Source: Deltaproteobacteria bacterium UBA4427 (lineage in GTDB: Bacteria > Myxococcota_A > UBA9160 > UBA4427). Taken from it: DNA of 23,560 nt. Shown in pieces: positions 16,802 to 23,560 of the stretch. Position 1 is the first letter of the stretch; each line of letters begins with the position of its first letter. Position numbers and translations under genes: made by a program. The DNA lies in NCBI GenBank assembly GCA_002390675.1, contig DGPZ01000176.1:1-23560 (forward strand). The letters are read 5' to 3'. The notes beneath the pieces are model-generated. The model was given only the letters and a program-made list of their open reading frames with translations, ran no database searches and was not told the DNA's origin.

Positions 16802-17012
16802 TTGGAGAGTTCCTGTGTGATGATAGGGTCTGGGTTGTCAGGGCGAAGCGCATCGGTCCGTGTGGTAGGGAATAGGTTGGCCGCGGTCCTGCTCGGCCAA
16901 GATCGATCATTCGAGTCCTGAGCCTTTGAAGCGTTTAATCCAATCAAACTCGATAATGATGATGCCGTCTGTCCACTGACACATATGGGACACGTTAAGC
17001 TCGACTTCAATT

Positions 17013-18362
17013 TCACACCTCGATGCGCGTCGTGAATAGACCGAGGGCGACGTATTTTTCACATACTACTTCAGCATACTTGGCAGAAAAAAATCGACCC
17101 ACTGAATAGACAGTGCCCCCCCGCATACTGGTGGCATCAATACCGGGAAGAAGGGATGCGATGGCAATCGACTGCTCGCTGGTCTGGGGCACGATCACCA
17201 CCTCGTGTTTGCCGAGCACACCAGAATGTGTCACGTACGCCATGATCATGGCGCTAATCTCGTCCATCACGATCGCTTCTTCCGTCGATACCATATCGTC
17301 AGCATTGACGAAATGATGGAGGACGTCCAGGAGTTCTGTCGCCTGCTCCGCCGGTGGAGATATCCTGAGGTAATTCGTGACGCACTCGCGAAGGGCGAGA
17401 ATATCTCCCGGCGCTTGGACCGGCCCCTCGGTTAGGTCGGGCGGAATAATTTGCCAGCGTTGCGAGAACTCTGCGATCAGCGCGATCTCTCGGGCATCGA
17501 GATTCTGATCCACGCCGGCGATCGCCTCGAAGATAGCCATGAGTTCCGTGACTCCCTTCGCGCCGAGCAGCAGGCCTCCTATCGAATCGCCGAGCTGCTC
17601 GCGTCGCCGCAAATCCTCAAAACGCCCCAGTAGGTCCTCCGCGGTAATATTCTCCCTGGCGCTGCCTGAGATATCATGAAGCACTCGACCCTTGTTCATC
17701 ATGACGATACGGTTTCCCAGGTTGACGGCCTGTTGCATAGAATGGGTAACCATTAAGGTCGTGATCTTGTCCCGAGTAATAATTTCGTGGGTCAACTGAA
17801 GGACCTGGTCCGCACTCTTGGGATCTAATGCTGCTGTGTGCTCGTCGAGCAGCAGCAGATCTGGCTTAAGCCACGAAGCCATTAGCAACGTGAGAGCCTG
17901 GCGCTGGCCACCTGAAAGGCTCCCGATCGGATTATCGAGACGATCCTCTAGACCCATGTTCAGGGTGCGAACGCGGCCTCGAAGTTCTTCCCTAACACTC
18001 GAGTCGAGTGCCAACCCAAGGCCTCGACTCCGTCCTCTGCGGGCGGCCAATGCAAGGTTCTCCGCGATTGACATGCTGGGGGCGGTGCCGCTGAACGGAT
18101 TCTGGAACACCCTTCCGATCAGCTTGGCGCGGCGATGTTCAGGCCATTTCGTAATGTTATGCCCCGACAGGTGCAGTGAACCGGAATCCACGCTGAACGA
18201 TCCGGCGACGGCGTTCAGCAGTGTCGATTTTCCCGACCCGTTTGTCCCTATGATGACTAGGAACGACCCCTCCTCGAGGTCGAGGGATACGTTAGTTAGC
18301 GCACGGACCTGATCATTTGTGCCCGCGTTAAATATTTTGGAAATGTCGGAAATGCGTAGCAT
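17013..18362 (-). CDS. ABC transporter ATPase fused to a TerB-like domain
   Basis: The 449-residue protein has a complete ABC ATPase in residues 1-245: Walker A GTNGSGKST with Lys45, Q-loop Gln87, signature LSGGQ (149-153), Walker B LLLLD with Glu174, and His207 in the H-loop. The segment SGTAPSMSIAENLALAARRG is typical of the ATPase paired with ABC_sub_bind transporters (TrpZ-like). Residues about 265-380 form an all-helical repeat resembling TerB: VDQNLDAREIALIAEFS and then NADDMVSTEEAIVMDEIS. The last 65 residues (VVIVPQTSEQS to GRFFSAKYAEVVCEKY) look like a small separate domain. The fused tail is absent from ordinary transporter ATPases and may tie import to a membrane or stress signal, which is inference. 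It starts 4 nt after the permease stop, so it belongs to the same operon. Confidence 0.88.
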   Translation of the reverse strand: MLRISDISKIFNAGTNDQVRALTNVSLDLEEGSFLVIIGTNGSGKSTLLNAVAGSFSVDSGSLHLSGHNITKWPEHRRAKLIGRVFQNPFSGTAPSMSIAENLALAARRGRSRGLGLALDSSVREELRGRVRTLNMGLEDRLDNPIGSLSGGQRQALTLLMASWLKPDLLLLDEHTAALDPKSADQVLQLTHEIITRDKITTLMVTHSMQQAVNLGNRIVMMNKGRVLHDISGSARENITAEDLLGRFEDLRRREQLGDSIGGLLLGAKGVTELMAIFEAIAGVDQNLDAREIALIAEFSQRWQIIPPDLTEGPVQAPGDILALRECVTNYLRISPPAEQATELLDVLHHFVNADDMVSTEEAIVMDEISAMIMAYVTHSGVLGKHEVVIVPQTSEQSIAIASLLPGIDATSMRGGTVYSVGRFFSAKYAEVVCEKYVALGLFTTRIEV

Positions 18363-18366
18363 GGTT

Positions 18367-19308
18367 TCAGGTCTCTGCGGTTTCGCGCGCTGCAGGTGGG
18401 GTGAGCTTACGAATCAAGTTAGGCGCGATCAGGGCGAGGAATACGAATACAGCTGTGATCAGCTTAAGGTCATTGGGGTTGAGTCCCCAGCGGAGGGCGA
18501 CCGCAACCAGCAGGCGAAACAAAACGGCACCCATGATCGCACCGGTGATCAGCAGGCCGAGGGAGCGGCTGCCAACAAGGGCTTCTCCGATGATTACACT
18601 CGCCAGCCCGAGCACGATGATGCCGATCCCCATCTGGACGTCAGCGAAGCCCTGATACTGCGCGACAAGTGCACCACTTAACGCGATTAAACCGTTGGAC
18701 ATAGCAAGCCCGAGGATCGTCAATGTCTCAACGCTGACCCCGAGTGCAGCCATCATCTGCGCGTTGTCCCCGGAGGCGCGCATCGCGGTACCTAGCTGTG
18801 TACGAAAGAACCAGTAGAGAAACAGTCCAACGAGAATCACCACTACAAGTACCGCCAGCAGCATCGAGATGTCGCGCATCCCCACGGTCCAGCCGACAAT
18901 CTGCAACACGTCGCGTCCGCCGAACAGGACACTACCAATCTGATCGGCGTGGGTAGCGAGGGTGGTCTCGTTGATGAGCGGGATATTGCTGCGCCCCATC
19001 ACATGAAGGTTGATCGAATAGAGTGCGGTCATAGACAGGATGCCGGCTAGAAGGGGTTGAATCCTGAACTTGGTTGCCATGAGCCCAGTTCCAGCTCCTG
19101 CGGCGACACCAGCAAGGGTCGCAACGGCAGTCGCCAGTAGGGGCCCCACGCCGAGGGTGATGAGTGCGGCGGCGACTGCCCCGCCGAGTGTGATGGACCC
19201 TTCCGCAGTGATGTCCGGAATGTTGAAGATTCGGAAACTTACGTATACCCCAAGAGCCAAAATGGAGAGTATTAGGCCGAGGGTGAGGGCCCCTATGAGT
19301 AGGTTCAT
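18367..19308 (-). CDS. ABC transporter permease (TrpY-like, branched-chain-type fold)
   Basis: The 313-residue protein is strongly hydrophobic with roughly eight or nine membrane segments. A GAGGAG-type ribosome site lies about 9 nt before the ATG at 19308. The early motif FNIPDITAEGSITLGGAVAA and the cytoplasmic loop FRTQLGTAMRASGDNAQMMA, followed by a gapped ALGVSVE, fit the BPD_transp_2 permease family that serves ABC_sub_bind importers. Related systems in Gram-positive bacteria import tryptophan or tyrosine (TrpXYZ), but that substrate should not be transferred here without data. The protein should form a dimeric pore in the inner membrane with the ATPase encoded 4 nt downstream. Confidence 0.9.
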   Translation of the reverse strand: MNLLIGALTLGLILSILALGVYVSFRIFNIPDITAEGSITLGGAVAAALITLGVGPLLATAVATLAGVAAGAGTGLMATKFRIQPLLAGILSMTALYSINLHVMGRSNIPLINETTLATHADQIGSVLFGGRDVLQIVGWTVGMRDISMLLAVLVVVILVGLFLYWFFRTQLGTAMRASGDNAQMMAALGVSVETLTILGLAMSNGLIALSGALVAQYQGFADVQMGIGIIVLGLASVIIGEALVGSRSLGLLITGAIMGAVLFRLLVAVALRWGLNPNDLKLITAVFVFLALIAPNLIRKLTPPAARETAET

Positions 19309-19548
19309 GGCTGAGCTCTCCTCTGTATATGTGCAAGGTGATCTTCTATTGCGTCGAGCGAACCAATGCCCTTTGCGCTGACGCGATCGATTTCAATTAT
19401 ATGCGGGGGCGTTTGCATTCGGCCCCCAGTCGCCATGCCGTAGCCGACCTTGGAATCCATAATCCTCGGTGCGGGGGATTCACTGAGAAGCACACGAACC
19501 CCCGGTCCCCTTCCGCGACATCGGTTCGGCTTTGCGTGAGGAAAATGG
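19309..19548 (-). other. 240-nt gap inside the ABC transporter operon
   Basis: Nothing convincing is encoded. A minus-strand frame through this gap overlaps the end of the binding-protein gene and lacks a ribosome site. Only the permease ribosome site near its 5' edge (AGAGGAGAG, about 9 nt before 19308) is clear. A gap this long inside an operon could hold an internal promoter, attenuator or processing site, but no hairpin with a T-run was found. Confidence 0.35.
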
Positions 19549-20739
19549 TCAGGGAGCATCGAGCGCACCTCTCTCTCTCTTCCATACGAGCGAGGGCGGG
19601 GGGCTATCTGCAGGTACGTCCTGTTTTCGAGTTCCCGACGCATCGATCACCACGCTCGCACGCTGCAGGATCGAGTCCGGAATTACCCAGGAGGAACGGA
19701 GTCCATCGAGTGCGGTTAGGTTCACGTGAAGCTGAACCGGCATCCAGTTCTCGACGGGAATCGTGGCCGGATCCCGACCCTGGAGGATATCTGCAGCCAG
19801 TGAGCCCTCCTCGAAACCGACGTCGTAATAATTCGCGCCCAGGTCGAGCAGGGAGCCCCGTGCGGCTGACCCGGGCAGAGAGGTGATCACCGGAACTCCC
19901 GAACGCTGTGCCGCGTAAACCATTACTTCGAGGGCGGTGCTGACAGTGATGTCCGGACTGACCCACAGCACATCGACACCGCGTGCCATGACCGACAGAG
20001 CTACCTCGCCTGCCGCGGTCGATGTCTCGGCGTTCCCCTCTACCAAGGTCAGGCCTAACTCCTTCGCTACGTCACGCGCCATGAGGGTGGCGGCTTCGGA
20101 GTTGGCTTCGGCGGGATTCCACACGAGGCCGACCCTGCGGGCTGCCGGCTGGATCTGTTGCAACAGAAGAAAAAGATCACGGACAGGCGGGAGGCTCCCG
20201 AGCCCTGCCATATACGGCGGGTGATCGAGACGATCCTCGAAGTTAAGTTCGACGCCTGCCTCGAACGGATTAGATGTTATTCCAAAGACGTGACGTCGAG
20301 GTGACGCCTGGAAACGATTGGCGTTCGCGACCGTCTGTAGGGACACGGTTGACCCGGTAATAATCATGTCGAGATCTGCGCCCGAGACCTCTTTTGCGAT
20401 CGTGTTGGAGGTTGTGATGTCGCCCTGCGCGTTGTACCTGAGGATTTCGAGGCCTTCGCCCTCCTTGAACCCGCGAGCAGCCAATGCATCTAGGATGCCA
20501 CGGATACCCTCATCCAAAGCCTCGATAGATGCATGCTGCACAACGGCAATCCGAAGACTCGCCTGGCTCGCCCCGACTGGGCGAGGGGCAGAACTACGGG
20601 AGTCGAGATCGGAGAACAGCAAGATTGCCGACGCTGCAGCGATCGTCGCCACGCCAAGAACTAGGCGTCGGAGTGGGTTCAGCCTGGAGCGCATCGTCGT
20701 AAACCGTTTTTCCTGAGTGCTTGGTCTTTTGTTGCTCAT
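19549..20739 (-). CDS. ABC transporter substrate-binding protein, ABC_sub_bind (TrpX-like)
   Basis: The start at 20739 is chosen because GGAGG lies 4 nt before its ATG; an earlier in-frame start at 20811 has no such support. The 396-residue protein has a basic N-terminus and one hydrophobic segment (RRLVLGVATIAAASAILLF). There is no lipobox Cys, so it is either secreted or membrane-tethered. The body follows the ABC_sub_bind pattern: LRIAVVQHASIEALDEGIRG, RYNAQGD, DMIITGSTVSLQTVANA, VFGITSNPFEAGV, RVGLVWNPAEANSEAA, DVLWVSPD, and a late LGANYYDVGFEEGSLAADIL. It is the periplasmic receptor of the importer, and its ligand is probably a small amphipathic or aromatic molecule. It is the first gene of the transport unit, with a 240-nt gap before the permease. 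Confidence 0.9.
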   Translation of the reverse strand: MSNKRPSTQEKRFTTMRSRLNPLRRLVLGVATIAAASAILLFSDLDSRSSAPRPVGASQASLRIAVVQHASIEALDEGIRGILDALAARGFKEGEGLEILRYNAQGDITTSNTIAKEVSGADLDMIITGSTVSLQTVANANRFQASPRRHVFGITSNPFEAGVELNFEDRLDHPPYMAGLGSLPPVRDLFLLLQQIQPAARRVGLVWNPAEANSEAATLMARDVAKELGLTLVEGNAETSTAAGEVALSVMARGVDVLWVSPDITVSTALEVMVYAAQRSGVPVITSLPGSAARGSLLDLGANYYDVGFEEGSLAADILQGRDPATIPVENWMPVQLHVNLTALDGLRSSWVIPDSILQRASVVIDASGTRKQDVPADSPPPSLVWKRERGALDAP

Positions 20740-21197
20740 TTGACCTCCAGTCATCACCAGCGAATACCCCGGCGCGGCCCGGCCTAAGGTGTGGCCTAAT
20801 GACCCCAACACAACTCAGTTGTTAGAGCTCGGGAGCAATATAGGTGGTGCGGAAAAGCCCGCTTGTTTTTCCTATCGCCGGCGCCGGAGCAGTCGAATCA
20901 TTAGGGCTTCGCTCCACAGGCTGGCACCTTCACCCGTCGGATTTGAAAGATACAGTCGGCACGGGAAGTTTTTGCATTCATGGGGCTAGGGTCTTTCGAC
21001 GGAGATTCAGCCAGCGAATGGAAGTGACTGTTGTTCGTTTCCGTTGCTGCACCACAGCCGTGAAGAGACGATTCGGTGTCCGGCCGGGAACCGCTGTTAC
21101 AGACGCCCCAACGAATAATCTCAACAAAAAAAAGCAATGGGCGTAAGATGGTGAGGCGCTCTTTTAAAACTGTTGAAAGCAAGGGTCGGGTTCGAAA
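20740..21197. other. Divergent control region between ABC importer and protease genes
   Basis: This 458-nt stretch lies between two genes that diverge from it. The binding protein's ribosome site (20744-20748, minus) is clear. A 13-bp palindrome, ACAACT-C-AGTTGT (20810-20822), lies 71 nt upstream of the importer start and could be an operator. GGCCTAA is repeated at 20781-20787 and 20793-20799. Two short frames across the region lack ribosome sites and recognisable content. The protease ATG at 21198 has only a weak AAGG about 13 nt upstream. Confidence 0.45.
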
Positions 21198-23560
21198 ATG
21201 AATATCCGGCTGAGCCGAGTCCTTAGTCTAGTCAGCGCAGCGTTGTTGATTTTATCGACCGCGACCGCCAATACTCTCGAAGGCCTCGTCGATTCAGAGT
21301 TTCGCGCCAAGCTTGGCCAGCCGATGCAGGAGCCTGCATCGTCGCGGGGGACCCAAGCAAGCAAGCCTAGACTGCTGGACCGCTCCGATTTCTACTTTCA
21401 TAAGAGCGGAAGGAAGATTTCGTTTCTTCGTCAAGAGGACACTTACGTCGTTCTCGACCGGCGCCGATCCGTGCGCTCGGCATCTCGAGCTAGCCGTATC
21501 GCGGCACGTCTCGGAACCGACGCTGATATGCTCGATCGCCGACCGTTTGGGCGAAGGCCGACCTTTAGGATCAAGCGCGGCCGAAACCGCGCGGCCGTGT
21601 TAAACCGGATCCGAGAGATTGATCCCGATGCCTTTGTGTCGCCGGTGCTCTCTAACTCAGCGGGCAAAGAAAACATCGGCATCTCACCTAGCGTGATCGT
21701 TCGGCTATCTTCTTCGGCGAATTCGCGCCGCACCCTGGCCGCACTCGAAGCCTCCCTGAATGTTTCGAGCCTGTCTTCGCCACGCTCGCCGGAGATGGAA
21801 TTTGAGTTAGAAATGCTCAATCCGCCGGACGACGCCGGTGAGGTTTTCGCGTTGGCACGTGCCTTGGCCGCGCTTCCTGAAGTCGAGTGGGCCGAACCAA
21901 ACTTTGTTGTGAGTGCGCGCCATTTCTTCACACCAAACGATCCTCAATACCCTGACCAATGGCACTTGAACAATACGGGACAGAATGGTGCGGTCGCAGA
22001 CGCCGATGTAGACGCGCCCGAAGCCTGGGATAGTGCGGACGGAACCGGGATGGTCATCGCCGTCTTCGACGATGGTGTCGACATTGGTCACGAGGATTTA
22101 GCCATTTGGGTCAACCCAGGAGAGTCCGGCGGCGGCAAAGAGACCAACGGTATTGACGACGACGGCAACGGCTATGTAGACGACTATCAAGGCTGGGATT
22201 TTGGTGATAACGACAACGACCCAAGTCCCGGTTTGGGCGATAGCCACGGAACGGCGGTTGCCGGAGTCGCGGGTGCAATCGGAAATAATGCAATCGGGGT
22301 CGCAGGCAGTGCGCTCTCGGCTCAGATCCTTCCAATCCGAAGCGGGTCGATGTCATGTACTTCATGGGGAGATGCCATGCGGTACGCGGGAAAGTACGGG
22401 CACGTGGTTAATAACAGCTGGGGGATCGGGGGCTGCGAGAGCTCGATCGACTCAGCGATTGCCGATGTGGTCGGTGGCCTTGTACCAGGTGCTGTACGCG
22501 GAGCACTCGGAACGCCCGTGCTTTTCGCCTCGGGCAACGCGGCAAGCGGCTGGGAGAAGTTTACGTTGTCAGGCTTCTCGGCCGGCTCCTACGATTTTGA
22601 GTGGCGCTTTATTAAAGATACTTCTCTGAGCCAAGGCTACGACATGGTCTGGGTCGATGACATCAGCTGGCCAGGCGGGCTGAGCGAAGACTTCGAAGCT
22701 GAGACCCCAGGCGGAGTCCCAAGCGCATTCACGAGTGGGGGCTCAGCAAACTGGTCCGTAGTCGAAGATGGGGTCCACGCTCGAGGCGCAACGGGGAAAT
22801 CGGTCAAAGCTGGAGCCATTACCGATAACCAACAAACTAGTCTCTACGCGCTCGGAAAAACGGTCGGTGCCGGTGATCTATCCTTCTGGGTCTGGGTCTC
22901 TTCCGAGTACAACTTCGACTTTTTTGAATTCTATGTGGATGGCGCGCGTTATTTGCGGGTTGCACCGGGGCAATACGGTGTGCATGAAAACGCAGTGGGT
23001 TATCCCGCATCTAACCCCAATACGATTGCAGTAGGGGCCACCCGAGACGGAAGTGTCGGGAATGAGGAACAACGCTCGGCCTACAGCCAGTTCGGGAGCA
23101 ACCTAGATATAGTGGCACCCAGTAGCGGCGGGGGGCAGGGAATTACCACGACCGATCGAACCGGTGCCGACGGCTACGCAAGTGGCAACTACACGTCCAG
23201 CTTTGGTGGAACCTCGTCAGCGACACCACTGGTTGCGGGCATGGTGGCGGATATTCTTCAAAACGATCCCACTCTTACCGCGGTCCAACTTCGGCAGGTT
23301 CTGAAGGACGGTGCAGACCAGATCGGCCCGTACGGCTACTCGCTCGAACGCAACAACTTTTACGGAGATGGTCGCGCAAATCTTCTCGCTTCAATGCCTG
23401 TATGTGGCAATGGCAGCCTGGATTTTGGGGAGTCGTGCGACGATGGAAACGCCGATTCTGGCGACTGTTGTTCCGCCACCTGTCAGATCGAAACCGCAGG
23501 TACCGTGTGTCGAGAGGCTGCCGGAGCCTGTGATCTGGCAGAGACCTGCGACGGAGTCTC
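21198..23560 (+). CDS. Secreted subtilisin-family (S8) protease with myxobacterial-type Cys-rich repeat, 3' end outside window
   Basis: The frame is open to the window end (787 codons seen). A signal peptide (VLSLVSAALLILSTATA) is followed by a propeptide of about 225 residues ending in LPEVEWAEPNFVV. It appears to contain two successive inhibitor-like halves. The catalytic domain has Asp291 in IAVFDDGVD, His350 in GDSHGTAVAG, Asn447 in FASGN (oxyanion hole) and Ser673 in GGTSSATPLVAG. A NGIDDDGNGYVDD segment is typical of calcium-binding subtilases. About 150 residues (about 450-598) interrupt the usual path between Asn447 and GYPASNPNTIAVGA and look like a beta-sandwich insert. From Cys736 the protein enters a CGNGSLDFGESCDDGN repeat and then a second Cys-rich segment (CREAAGACDLAETCDG). 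This is a surface or secreted protease, with substrate unknown. Confidence 0.9.
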   Translation, partial: MNIRLSRVLSLVSAALLILSTATANTLEGLVDSEFRAKLGQPMQEPASSRGTQASKPRLLDRSDFYFHKSGRKISFLRQEDTYVVLDRRRSVRSASRASRIAARLGTDADMLDRRPFGRRPTFRIKRGRNRAAVLNRIREIDPDAFVSPVLSNSAGKENIGISPSVIVRLSSSANSRRTLAALEASLNVSSLSSPRSPEMEFELEMLNPPDDAGEVFALARALAALPEVEWAEPNFVVSARHFFTPNDPQYPDQWHLNNTGQNGAVADADVDAPEAWDSADGTGMVIAVFDDGVDIGHEDLAIWVNPGESGGGKETNGIDDDGNGYVDDYQGWDFGDNDNDPSPGLGDSHGTAVAGVAGAIGNNAIGVAGSALSAQILPIRSGSMSCTSWGDAMRYAGKYGHVVNNSWGIGGCESSIDSAIADVVGGLVPGAVRGALGTPVLFASGNAASGWEKFTLSGFSAGSYDFEWRFIKDTSLSQGYDMVWVDDISWPGGLSEDFEAETPGGVPSAFTSGGSANWSVVEDGVHARGATGKSVKAGAITDNQQTSLYALGKTVGAGDLSFWVWVSSEYNFDFFEFYVDGARYLRVAPGQYGVHENAVGYPASNPNTIAVGATRDGSVGNEEQRSAYSQFGSNLDIVAPSSGGGQGITTTDRTGADGYASGNYTSSFGGTSSATPLVAGMVADILQNDPTLTAVQLRQVLKDGADQIGPYGYSLERNNFYGDGRANLLASMPVCGNGSLDFGESCDDGNADSGDCCSATCQIETAGTVCREAAGACDLAETCDGV
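22548..22985 (+). other. Beta-sandwich-like insert within the protease catalytic domain
   Basis: Between the oxyanion Asn and the conserved NPNTIAVGA segment there is an insert with two blocks. The first contains SAGSYDFEWRFIKDT and VWVDDISWP. The second contains DFEAETPGGVPSAF, AGDLSFWVWVSSE and FFEFYVDG. Both blocks resemble the two halves of a MAM/jelly-roll-type module common in bacterial surface proteins, but in reversed order. Confidence 0.6.

Noticed and set aside
16907..17065. Short minus-strand frame whose end reads like coding sequence (GIIIIEFDWIKRF)
   Set aside because: It overlaps the end of the ABC ATPase in another frame and has no ribosome site or family match. It could be a frameshifted extension of the ATPase, but the ATPase already ends after a complete C-terminal domain.

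Overview
The window reads as GC-rich chromosomal DNA from a Gram-negative bacterium of the deltaproteobacterial or Myxococcota type. The grounds are many lipoproteins and outer-membrane proteins, a eukaryote-like Ser/Thr kinase, a caspase-like protein, an ABC ATPase with a TerB-like tail, and a secreted subtilase whose C-terminus enters the cysteine-rich repeat (CGNG..D.GE.CDDGN) typical of myxobacterial surface proteins. The lineage is inferred from gene content, not from a marker gene. I see no rRNA, tRNA, CRISPR array, transposase or phage gene.

Layout. 1-1278: the end of an exported protein of unknown function faces a small acidic protein. 1593-3901 (minus): DUF3300 and DUF2950 envelope genes, coupled by an ATGA overlap. 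3902-4705: a long non-genic stretch holding the frameshifted remains of a sensor histidine kinase (phosphoacceptor His replaced by Pro), then an AT-rich island with inverted and direct repeats upstream of a di-haem peroxidase-like gene (4706-6127, plus). 6300-11950 (minus): a 1356-residue lipoprotein with three CxxCH haem sites and Ig/FN3-type modules, followed 74 nt later by an autotransporter-type outer-membrane barrel. 12173-14777: a caspase-like protein with Sel1 repeats and, divergently, an alpha/beta hydrolase lipoprotein; their 5' ends overlap. 14972-16801 (minus): a membrane Ser/Thr kinase of non-RD type. 17013-20739 (minus): a TrpXYZ-like ABC importer (binding protein, permease, ATPase), the ATPase carrying a TerB-like domain. 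21198-23560 (plus, cut by the window end): a subtilisin-family protease with a beta-sandwich-like insert in its catalytic domain.

Taken together this is an envelope- and signalling-rich region. The most unusual points are the haem lipoprotein plus barrel pair (a possible outer-membrane redox conduit), the ABC ATPase-TerB fusion, the overlapping divergent caspase/hydrolase pair, the protease insert whose two halves appear in swapped order, and the histidine-kinase fossil. Functions are family-level readings made by eye; no database search was run.
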